From positions 1-11,201 of the forward strand of contig DFST01000130.1 of assembly GCA_002378975.1 (NCBI GenBank): a stretch of 11,201 bases of DNA, given 5' to 3'. Positions 1 through 6,245 of the stretch are shown here, in pieces; within the stretch, counting starts at the first letter, position 1; the number at the start of each line of letters is the position of its first letter. The notes beneath the pieces were generated by a model. It searched no databases, was not told the origin of the DNA, and saw only the letters and a list, made by a program, of their open reading frames with translations. This DNA comes from Chitinophagaceae bacterium UBA3430. GTDB lineage: Bacteria > Bacteroidota > Bacteroidia > Chitinophagales > Chitinophagaceae. The translations under genes and the position numbers were made by a program.

Positions 1-1124
1 TGGAGAAACGCATTGAGGGGTTGCACATTACTCGTCAGGTGGAGTTTCGGGTTGATGAGATCGCCCGGGAATCGGCAGCGGTGATTGATCAAATCCGTCG
101 GGTAGGTCAGTTGTCGAACCTAGCCCTCAAGCTTTTTAGTTGGTTTGTGCAACACGGACACGCCCGTGATCAATCGGATGAGACGGCTGTACGTTCTTTC
201 CTCCAAGAACACTTGCCGACGGATGCCTGGAGTTATACCGGATTTTATGAGCGGCTGTATCTCTATCAAAGTCTGAGTTGGTTTGCGTTTATCCGCCAAG
301 ACTTTGTCCAGTACTATCGCTATGCACAAAAGTGGGTATCGTTATTTACGGAGGAGCCGGCACGCATCCGCACGGAGACCGGGCATTATATCAAAGGCCT
401 GCATACCCTGTTGAATGCCCAGTTCGACCTTCGGCATCACCGGGCATTTCGAGATACGCTTCATCGATTGGAAGCATTGTCACAAACGCCGCGCATCCTG
501 CAGAATGACAACTTCCGGATTCAGTGTTTTGTTTATTTGAGCACGGCACGGATCAACGGGCATTTCATGGATGGCAGCTTCAAGCAAGGAATGAAACTGA
601 TTCCCCAGATCGAAGCCGAATTGGATTCGGTGGAGTTGTTTATTGACTCGCATCGTTGGTTGGTCCTCAATTATAAATTCGCCATGCTTTGTTTCGGCAG
701 CGGTGAATATGGGCGTTGCATAGATTATTTGCGACGCATCATTGATTCGACGACAAACTTGCGGTACGATCTTCAGTGTTATGCCCGTTTGCTCCATTTA
801 TTGGCCCATTATGAGCTTGGCAACGACAGTTTGATGGAATCGCTAAGCAAATCAACGTATCGGTTCATGGCCCGCCTGAAGAACCTAACAGCCATTGAGG
901 AGGCCATGTTCCGTTTTCTACGCCGGTCTCTTCCCCTTTCTCCCCGCCAGTTGCAGCCGGAGCTGGTTAAATTCCTGGAAGAGATCAAGTACCTGGAAAA
1001 GGATCGTTTTCAAACGCGGGCCTTCGCTTATTTGGATGTGATCTCTTGGTTGGAGAGTAAGGTGCAGCGAAAACCGATGGCCGATATCGTACGTGCTAAG
1101 TATTTATCCAGCAAGCGCGCCTGA
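1..1124 (+). CDS. Uncharacterised helical (TPR-like) protein, 5' end outside window
   Basis: The frame is open from base 3 with no stop, so the true start lies upstream; a TTG at 21 is only an internal leucine codon. The visible part is about 373 residues and contains no signal peptide or membrane segment, so a cytoplasmic protein is likely. It is rich in Leu, Tyr, Phe and Arg and reads as a series of amphipathic helices. Stretches such as the one around YKFAMLCFGSGEYGRCIDYL look like degenerate tetratricopeptide helix pairs. The C-terminus (FAYLDVISWLESKVQ and the following basic tail) resembles a conserved ending I associate with Bacteroidota hypothetical proteins, but I cannot name the family. 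No catalytic motif is visible. It ends 65 bases before the helicase gene and runs in the same direction. A scaffold or interaction role is a guess from the helical repeats. Confidence 0.75.
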   Translation, partial: EKRIEGLHITRQVEFRVDEIARESAAVIDQIRRVGQLSNLALKLFSWFVQHGHARDQSDETAVRSFLQEHLPTDAWSYTGFYERLYLYQSLSWFAFIRQDFVQYYRYAQKWVSLFTEEPARIRTETGHYIKGLHTLLNAQFDLRHHRAFRDTLHRLEALSQTPRILQNDNFRIQCFVYLSTARINGHFMDGSFKQGMKLIPQIEAELDSVELFIDSHRWLVLNYKFAMLCFGSGEYGRCIDYLRRIIDSTTNLRYDLQCYARLLHLLAHYELGNDSLMESLSKSTYRFMARLKNLTAIEEAMFRFLRRSLPLSPRQLQPELVKFLEEIKYLEKDRFQTRAFAYLDVISWLESKVQRKPMADIVRAKYLSSKRA

Positions 1125-1189
1125 TCGATTACGGATCAAATTAATCCACATTACTCGCCCCGCCCCTTTTTCACATTAACTTGCGAACC

Positions 1190-3550
1190 ATGTCGGCATA
1201 CTTGAACGGATTGAATGAACGCCAGCGGGAGGCGGTTTTGCATAAGGATGGTCCCATCATGATCGTGGCGGGAGCCGGAAGTGGAAAGACCCGCGTACTC
1301 ACGACTCGCATCATTCATTTGATGTCGGCACACAAAGTGGATGCATTCAACATCCTGGCGCTCACCTTTACCAACAAGGCGGCACGGGAAATGAAAGAGC
1401 GTGTCGAACACAATTTGGGTTCGGGCGAGGCACGCAATCTGTACATCGGAACGTTTCACTCAGTTTTTGCCCGCATTCTTCGCTTTGAGGCCGATCGCAT
1501 CGGGTATCCGAAGCATTTCACGATCTACGACACCGATGATGCGAAAAGCGTATTGAAGTCGATCATTCAAGAATTGAATCTGGATGACAAACAATACAAG
1601 CCCTCTACCATTTATAATCGGATCTCTGGTTCCAAGAACGCCTTGGTGGGTCCGGCGGAATACCGCAATGATTACGGCATTCAGCAGGAAGACATGCGTG
1701 CCAATCGTCCGATGACCGGTGAGATCTTCGAGCGTTATGCGCAGCGCTGCTTCAAGAACGGGGCGATGGATTTTGACGACCTGCTTTTGAAGTTCTACGA
1801 GTTGTTGCGGAACATTCCGGAGTGTTTGTCGAAGTACCAGCAGAAATTCAAGTACATCCTGATCGATGAGTATCAGGATACGAACCCCTCCCAGTATGAG
1901 ATCATAAAACTGTTGGGAGCGATGCACGAAAATGTTTGTGTGGTGGGGGATGATGCGCAGAGCATTTATAGTTTTCGGGGAGCTACCATTCAGAACATCC
2001 TGCAGTTTCAGAAAGATTATGATCAGGTGCAGGTCGTGAAGCTGGAACAGAACTATCGGAGCACGCAAAATATTTTGGAAACGGCCAATGAGGTCATCAA
2101 ACAAAACAAAGGCCAGATCGAAAAAGTACTTTTTACCGATAATCAGGCCGGTGAGAAGATTCGCCAGATGCGGACGATGACCGACAACGACGAGGGCAAG
2201 TTCGTAGCGGATACCATTCAGGAGTTCAAGTTGCGTGCTCATTATCAGAACAAAGAATTTGCCATCTTATATCGCACCAATGCACAGAGTCGAGCGTTTG
2301 AAGAGGCGCTTCGTCGGATGGGCATTCCGTACACGATCTATGGCGGCGTCAGTTTCTATCAGCGCAAAGAAGTGAAGGACCTGGTTGCCTATTTGCGGCT
2401 GGTGGTCAATCCCCGCGACGAAGAAGCGCTGAAGCGGATCATCAATTATCCGGCTCGTGGAATTGGCAAGACGACCATGGATAAACTGATCCTGTTGGCG
2501 AACACCGGGAATGCATCTGTCTGGGAGGTCTTGCAGCAAGCGCGCGATCATGGCTTTCGGGCTGGTACGCTGACCGCATTGGAAGATTTTGTAACCATGA
2601 TCCGAAGCTTCCAAAGCATGGCACCAAACAGCAATGCTTATGACTTGGCTTTTCATGTGGGCAAGCAGACCAATCTGGTGAAAGAGCTATTCAATGACAA
2701 AAGCACCGAGGGTGTTCAACGGTATGAGAATATTCAGGAGTTACTGAACTCCATCAAGGAATGGACGGAGAGTCCGGACAATGAGGATGGCGAGTTGGTC
2801 GACAAGAGTTTGGGTTCTTATTTACAGCAAATCACGTTATTGACCGATGCCGATCAAACCGATGCCGATGCGGACACGGTGAAGATGATGACGATCCATG
2901 CGGCGAAAGGCCTCGAGTTTCGGGGGGTGTTTGCGGTGGGATTGGAAGAGATGCTTTTTCCCAATGCCATGGCGATCAATACGCGGGAAGAGTTGGAAGA
3001 AGAGCGGCGTTTGTTTTATGTAGTGATTACCCGAGCCAAAGAACGTTTGTGGATCAGTTACGCGAATACGCGCTATCGATTTGGACAGTTGGTACAAAAT
3101 GATCCCAGTCGATTCTTGGATGAGATTCCCGCTGATCGAGTCGAGAAATCATCGATGGGCCATTCGGCAACACCCGGAAGTCGATGGGGCGGCGCTTCGG
3201 CCGGACAACGAATGCGTGGATGGAAAACGTCGGATGACGGCGATTCCGGTCGGCCTCAATCCCAAGCCAGTTCATATTACCAGGAAAAAATTAATTCGGA
3301 GCCAGCCAATTGGAAACCCGTAAAGCCGGCTACACCCAAAGTGGTGGAGCACGTGCCTTCAACCAATTTTGAGCCGAGCGACACGACCGACTTGCAAGTG
3401 GGGCAAAAAGTGGAGCATCAGAAATTCGGATTTGGGGATGTGATCAAAATGGAAGGTTCGGCACACAATCCCATCGCCACGGTTCGGTTTGAGCACAACG
3501 GGGAGAAGAAGATCATGTTGCTGTATGCAAAGCTGCGCATAGTCCCCTAA
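1190..3550 (+). CDS. pcrA: ATP-dependent DNA helicase, UvrD/PcrA type (superfamily 1A)
   Basis: A 786-residue 3'-5' DNA helicase acting in nucleotide excision repair, in removal of RecA filaments and stalled polymerases, and in replication restart. All SF1A motifs are present: Q motif LNERQREAV (8-16), Walker A AGAGSGKT (27-34), Ia LTFTNKAA (58-65), motif II DEYQD (226-230), motif III VVGDDAQSIYSFRGA (251-265), motif IV LEQNYRS (285-291), motif V TIHAAKGLEF (568-577) and motif VI EEERRLFYVVITRA (603-616). A low-complexity linker (about 650-732) leads to a C-terminal Tudor-like domain beginning VGQKVEHQKFGFGDV (737-751); in PcrA and UvrD this domain contacts RNA polymerase. The ATG at 1190 was preferred over the TTG at 1181 because it gives the usual short N-terminus before the Q motif. 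Length is normal for the family. The symbol could equally be uvrD; the two are not separable here. Confidence 0.96.
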   Translation: MSAYLNGLNERQREAVLHKDGPIMIVAGAGSGKTRVLTTRIIHLMSAHKVDAFNILALTFTNKAAREMKERVEHNLGSGEARNLYIGTFHSVFARILRFEADRIGYPKHFTIYDTDDAKSVLKSIIQELNLDDKQYKPSTIYNRISGSKNALVGPAEYRNDYGIQQEDMRANRPMTGEIFERYAQRCFKNGAMDFDDLLLKFYELLRNIPECLSKYQQKFKYILIDEYQDTNPSQYEIIKLLGAMHENVCVVGDDAQSIYSFRGATIQNILQFQKDYDQVQVVKLEQNYRSTQNILETANEVIKQNKGQIEKVLFTDNQAGEKIRQMRTMTDNDEGKFVADTIQEFKLRAHYQNKEFAILYRTNAQSRAFEEALRRMGIPYTIYGGVSFYQRKEVKDLVAYLRLVVNPRDEEALKRIINYPARGIGKTTMDKLILLANTGNASVWEVLQQARDHGFRAGTLTALEDFVTMIRSFQSMAPNSNAYDLAFHVGKQTNLVKELFNDKSTEGVQRYENIQELLNSIKEWTESPDNEDGELVDKSLGSYLQQITLLTDADQTDADADTVKMMTIHAAKGLEFRGVFAVGLEEMLFPNAMAINTREELEEERRLFYVVITRAKERLWISYANTRYRFGQLVQNDPSRFLDEIPADRVEKSSMGHSATPGSRWGGASAGQRMRGWKTSDDGDSGRPQSQASSYYQEKINSEPANWKPVKPATPKVVEHVPSTNFEPSDTTDLQVGQKVEHQKFGFGDVIKMEGSAHNPIATVRFEHNGEKKIMLLYAKLRIVP

Positions 3551-3568
3551 TCCTGGCTGCTTATCCCC

Positions 3569-4336
3569 ATGGCACAGAAAAAACGATCCAGGCGATTTCT
3601 GCCTTATCTCATTGTTACGGTATTCGTAATGGCAGCCGCCCTAATTTTTGGATGGAACCACTTTTGTCGTCCGCGCCTTGAAATGGTTCGATATAGCGCT
3701 TTTGGGATTAATATGCCTAAAAACTATCGGGTACATGGAATTGATGTTTCGCGCTACCAGCGATGGATCAATTGGAATTTGGTTTCAGCGATGCGTGTAG
3801 ATTCAATCGCCATTGATTTTTGCTTTATCAAGGCGACGGAAGGGGAAAATCGTGTCGATCCATTTTTTTCGAGAAACTGGAAAGCTGTGAAGCAAACCCG
3901 CATTGTTCGTGGGGCCTATCATTACTTTCGTGCCCGCCAAGATGCAGTAGCTCAAGCTAATGCTTTTATTCGCCAAGTTCGATTACAGCCGGGCGATCTC
4001 CCTCCAGTATTAGATATCGAAGAATTGGATGGGGTTTCACCAGCACGCATGGTAGATGGCGTTCGTAAATGGATCAAGCGGATCGAGAAGCATTATGGAG
4101 TCAAACCGATACTTTATGCGGGTTCAAGGTTCTATACAACCTATTTAGAAGATCAATTTCCGGAACAGCCGATTTGGGTTGCTCATTATTATAAATCTTT
4201 TGCCCCCCGATTGAACCGATCGTGGATGTTTTGGCAGCACAATGATCGGGGGCGAGTTGACGGAATTAGTCATTTGGTCGACTTTAATGTATTTGCCGGA
4301 CCAAGGAGTGAATTCGACAAAATCAGGATTCTTTAA
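3569..4336 (+). CDS. Membrane-anchored glycoside hydrolase family 25 (lysozyme-like)
   Basis: A 255-residue protein with a basic start (KKRSRR), one membrane helix at about 10-29, and a GH25 barrel from about 55 to 245. GH25 enzymes are N-acetylmuramidases that cut the beta-1,4 bond of peptidoglycan. The family landmarks are all visible: HGIDVSRYQ (56-64, with the first conserved Asp at 59), FIKATEG (86-92), RGAYHYF (114-120), PVLDIEE (146-152, with the catalytic Asp149/Glu151 pair), ILYAG (181-185), WVAHY (203-207), FWQH (221-224) and DFNVF (238-242). Nothing essential appears to be missing, so it should be active. The N-terminal helix lacks a lipobox and probably acts as an uncleaved anchor, placing the domain on the periplasmic side of the inner membrane. 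It starts 18 bases after the helicase stop and may be cotranscribed, although no functional link is evident. Confidence 0.92.
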   Translation: MAQKKRSRRFLPYLIVTVFVMAAALIFGWNHFCRPRLEMVRYSAFGINMPKNYRVHGIDVSRYQRWINWNLVSAMRVDSIAIDFCFIKATEGENRVDPFFSRNWKAVKQTRIVRGAYHYFRARQDAVAQANAFIRQVRLQPGDLPPVLDIEELDGVSPARMVDGVRKWIKRIEKHYGVKPILYAGSRFYTTYLEDQFPEQPIWVAHYYKSFAPRLNRSWMFWQHNDRGRVDGISHLVDFNVFAGPRSEFDKIRIL

Positions 4337-4378
4337 ACATTCGGCACTACCAGGTGTTACAACCTCGAATACCTAACG

Positions 4379-4606
4379 ATGGAACAAGGCTGGGATCCAC
4401 AAATAAGTCGCTTTTTTGCCCGCATCATCAATGCCTTGGCCTGGACCTTGGTTTGGATGATTGCTTCTGCTACCGCCGGATTTTATTTCGGACTTGCATT
4501 TCCGGAGCAGTATCCTTTGTGGGCATGCATGATCTACTATGTAGGTGTAGCCACTGCCTTTTTTATGTTGATACGCTACTTAAATAGATTGAGGGGGTTG
4601 CGATGA
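4379..4606 (+). CDS. Small two-helix membrane protein, unknown function
   Basis: A 75-residue protein with a short charged start (MEQGWDPQISRFF), two predicted membrane helices (about 14-38 and 47-66) and a basic tail (RYLNRLRGLR). By the positive-inside rule the C-terminus is cytoplasmic, and so probably is the N-terminus, making a hairpin with the loop FPEQYP outside. I recall similar small proteins in Bacteroidota but know no function. An alternative frame at 4354-4587 overlaps it almost completely; the frame chosen here has a coherent membrane-protein composition, while the other is cysteine-rich with no recognisable pattern. It lies 42 bases after the GH25 gene on the same strand and ends 34 bases before the convergent NTF2-like gene. 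There is no Shine-Dalgarno sequence. Confidence 0.72.
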   Translation: MEQGWDPQISRFFARIINALAWTLVWMIASATAGFYFGLAFPEQYPLWACMIYYVGVATAFFMLIRYLNRLRGLR

Positions 4607-4640
4607 TCTTGTTTTTGCTCAAACCACCACCTCCCATCGA

Positions 4641-5060
4641 CTAACTGCTGTGATCCGAAATCACTACCCACTTTCCTTTTATCTTTTTTAGCAACAGCGT
4701 GTAGTGTCCGCCCAGGTCGCCGATGCTTCTCTTTAGGTGCCATTTTCCAACGACTGAGAAATATTTCTTGGAGAGCGGCTTCAATTCGATGAATGTGAAG
4801 GTTAAAAAGCCCATCGCCGTTTTATCCGGATACCCCTTTTTGTAATTGTCCAATGTCTGTTGCCAGCCATAGGTGATGCCCGATTTACCGATGAACATCA
4901 GGGAATCGTTCTTCCAATATCCTTCCATAAATCCCACTACATCTCCTCGATTCCAGGCTTCGGTCTGCTTTTGTAAAAGTGCCCGAATCTCTGGTTCCTG
5001 TGTAAGGCCTTTGAATGAGAAGAGGAAAAGCAGGATTAAGGTGCTGGATACTATTTTCAT
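4641..5060 (-). CDS. Exported NTF2-like (DUF4440/SnoaL-type) protein
   Basis: A 139-residue protein. The frame stays open well upstream, but the ATG at 5060 was chosen because it begins a clean signal peptide (MKIVSSTLILLFLFSFKGLTQ, with cleavage probable before Gln21, a common Bacteroidota pattern). The mature part looks like an NTF2-like cone fold. An opening helix, IRALLQKQTEAWNRGDVVGF (25-44), is the hallmark of DUF4440/SnoaL-like proteins; it is followed by YWKNDSLMFIG (48-58), GWQQTLDNYKKGYP (65-78) and strands ending in HYTLLLKKIKGKWVVISDHSS. Family members bind or turn over small molecules, or are non-catalytic; no specific substrate can be read here. It has no lipobox cysteine, so it is predicted to be soluble in the periplasm. 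It follows merC on the same strand after a 95-base gap, which leaves both readthrough and a promoter of its own possible. Confidence 0.82.
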   Translation of the reverse strand: MKIVSSTLILLFLFSFKGLTQEPEIRALLQKQTEAWNRGDVVGFMEGYWKNDSLMFIGKSGITYGWQQTLDNYKKGYPDKTAMGFLTFTFIELKPLSKKYFSVVGKWHLKRSIGDLGGHYTLLLKKIKGKWVVISDHSS

Positions 5061-5155
5061 ATGTTTAGGTAGTCTATTTTCTTTCTTACAGCTGGTTATC
5101 TCATCCTTGAACGTTAAATTTTCTACCTCAGCCCCCATCTCCCATCCTCTCAACC

Positions 5156-5548
5156 TTAATGCGCGCAATCTTCCGCATGCGCATGATCGTGTACTCGACA
5201 AGCCCGATAATTCCGGACATGCGCGATGAGAATCAACACCACTGCCGGAATCAACAGCCAAACCTCGTATTGCAAGAAGAATTGTTTGGCGATCAAAAGG
5301 GCACTACCGATATAAAAAAAGAACAGAGGTTGAAAACTGTGGTGGTGCCGACGGAAACCGTGCCAGAGCGAATACGTGCCAATGGCAATTGACAAACCGA
5401 TCATACTTGCTTCGAACCAGAGATTGTGGATGATGTTGACACCAAAAAGAGGCAGGGAGGTAAAAAACAACGGCATAATGGCACAATGAATTGCGCAAGC
5501 CAAGGAGGCGCTAATCCCCAATGCATCCCAGTTGATCTTTCCAAACAT
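5156..5548 (-). CDS. MerC-domain inner-membrane protein
   Basis: A 130-residue protein with about four membrane helices (roughly 8-30, 46-64, 72-90, 95-112). The first helix carries the MerC-family signature SLACAIHCAIMP with Cys18, His21 and Cys22. In mercury operons MerC is an inner-membrane mercuric-ion transporter, but Bacteroidota relatives occur outside mercury operons and their cargo is not established. A metal-binding tail follows the last helix: CRVHDHAHAEDCAH (117-130), with four His and two Cys, suggesting capture of a soft or borderline metal such as Zn, Cu or Hg. The loop WHGFRRHHHS (62-71) adds more histidines. The gene is divergent from SCO1-fur and shares a control region with it. 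Its consensus -7 element ends four bases before the ATG, so the mRNA is probably leaderless. No merA, merT or merP is present, so mercury resistance is unlikely to be the main role. Confidence 0.87.
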   Translation of the reverse strand: MFGKINWDALGISASLACAIHCAIMPLFFTSLPLFGVNIIHNLWFEASMIGLSIAIGTYSLWHGFRRHHHSFQPLFFFYIGSALLIAKQFFLQYEVWLLIPAVVLILIAHVRNYRACRVHDHAHAEDCAH

Positions 5549-5552
5549 CGTT

Positions 5553-5583
5553 CAAAGCTACAAATAAGCAACTCTGTTGCAAA
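5553..5583 (-). promoter_or_regulatory. Promoter of merC, consensus Bacteroidota type
   Basis: Read on the minus strand, TTTG (5583-5580), a 19-base spacer and TAGCTTTG (5560-5553) fit the Bacteroidota housekeeping consensus TTTG-N19-TAnnTTTG exactly. Only AACG separates the -7 element from the merC ATG at 5548, so transcription should start at or within a few bases of the start codon. Confidence 0.8.
5568..5580. promoter_or_regulatory. Candidate operator, inverted repeat GCAAC-TCT-GTTGC
   Basis: A perfect inverted repeat with five-base arms (5568-5572 and 5576-5580) and a three-base centre. It lies in the spacer of the merC promoter and covers the -33 element of the SCO1 promoter, so a dimeric repressor bound here would block both. 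The Fur-family protein encoded in the SCO1 unit is the obvious candidate ligand; that link is inference. A 5-3-5 palindrome is short enough to arise by chance, so position is the main support. Confidence 0.45.
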
Positions 5584-5608
5584 ATTTACCTCCAGGGATG
5601 TACCTTTG
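5577..5608 (+). promoter_or_regulatory. Promoter of the SCO1-fur unit, Bacteroidota type
   Basis: TTG at 5577-5579 (in the context TGTTG), a 21-base spacer and a full TACCTTTG -7 element at 5601-5608. The spacer is two bases longer than the best consensus, so this promoter may be weaker than the merC one. The ATG of SCO1 follows nine bases after the -7 element, giving a 5' untranslated region of only a few bases and no room for a Shine-Dalgarno site. Confidence 0.7.
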
Positions 5609-5617
5609 TGTCTTATT

Positions 5618-6241
5618 ATGACAAAGAAAGGTTGGACATATTTGACATTTTTTGCCGTACTGGTCGGACTTTTTTATTTGATGCTGATTCAGTTGATTCC
5701 AGGCTTTTCGCAGCCCAAAGTCAATCCGGTTAGTTTTGTTCGGCCGTTCCGGTTTACCAACCAGGACGGGCAAGCAGTAACGGAAAAAGACTTCACGGGT
5801 AAAGTATATGTGGCTGAGTTCTTTTTTACCACTTGCAAAGGAATCTGCCCGCGCATGAATAACAACATGCGTACCGTCTATGAAGCATTCAAGGATGAGC
5901 CAAACTTTCGCATCCTATCTCATACCTGCGATCCGGAGACCGACTCCGTTCCGCAGATGAAGAAATACAGCGACTCCCTAAAAGTGGATACCAAGCGATG
6001 GATTTTTGTGACGGGAAGAAAAGATAGTTTGTACACCGCTGCTCGGGTCAGCTATACGATTGACGATCCGGCAAACAATCCAGCCAACATCGAAGATGAT
6101 TTTTTGCATACCCAGTTCTGGGCCTTGATTGATCAGAATGGCGATGTTCGAAAAGTGGTGGACGGACTCAAACCCTCCGAGATCGATGATCTGATCGAAT
6201 CGGCCCGGGAACTTTTTAAAAACCCACCCCTGAAAAAATAA
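5618..6241 (+). CDS. SCO1/SenC/PrrC-type copper chaperone, membrane-anchored
   Basis: A 207-residue protein with an N-terminal membrane helix (about 7-28) and a thioredoxin-like SCO domain facing the periplasm. SCO proteins carry copper to, and reduce, the CuA site of cytochrome c oxidase subunit II; some act mainly in copper or redox balance. Copper ligands are visible: CKGIC (CxxxC, Cys73 and Cys77) and His164 in FLHTQFW. Other family marks are VAEFFFTTCKGICPRM (65-80), SHTCDPETDS (101-110) and WALIDQNGDVR (168-178). The frame runs upstream to 5426, but the ATG at 5618 was chosen because the promoter lies inside that extension and because MTKKGWTYLTFF begins a normal anchor. The stop is four bases before the fur start, so the two genes form an operon. 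No oxidase genes are in the window, so which oxidase it serves is unknown. Confidence 0.93.
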   Translation: MTKKGWTYLTFFAVLVGLFYLMLIQLIPGFSQPKVNPVSFVRPFRFTNQDGQAVTEKDFTGKVYVAEFFFTTCKGICPRMNNNMRTVYEAFKDEPNFRILSHTCDPETDSVPQMKKYSDSLKVDTKRWIFVTGRKDSLYTAARVSYTIDDPANNPANIEDDFLHTQFWALIDQNGDVRKVVDGLKPSEIDDLIESARELFKNPPLKK

Positions 6242-6245
6242 CTGC

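Noticed and set aside
1133..1148. Short GGAT/ATCC inverted repeat between the first gene and the helicase as a terminator
   Set aside because: The stem is only four pairs and no U-run follows directly.
1177..1184. TAACTTGC before the helicase start as a -7 promoter element
   Set aside because: It differs from TAnnTTTG and has no TTTG or TTG at the right distance upstream. A similar TATCTTGC before the DUF5606 gene (8826-8819, minus) fails for the same reason.
1460..2242. 260-residue open frame antisense to the helicase
   Set aside because: It is a shadow of a strongly conserved gene, and its hydrophobic composition follows from the complementary codons. It has no motif, and no promoter was seen.
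4371..4378. TACCTAAC just before the small membrane gene, resembling TACCTAAA just before the NTF2-like gene
   Set aside because: Both differ too much from the TAnnTTTG consensus and lack a -33 partner; two short A/T-rich matches are likely chance.
4354..4587. Alternative 77-residue frame over the small membrane protein
   Set aside because: It is cysteine-rich with no coherent fold or motif, while the overlapping frame from 4379 gives two well-formed membrane helices.
5061..5261. 67-codon upstream extension of the NTF2-like frame
   Set aside because: It overlaps the 3' end of merC on the same strand in another frame, and the signal peptide starts cleanly at 5060.
5426..5617. 64-codon upstream extension of the SCO1 frame
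   Set aside because: It runs antisense through merC and contains the promoter of SCO1 itself. Its residues look like no leader peptide, while the ATG at 5618 begins a proper membrane anchor.
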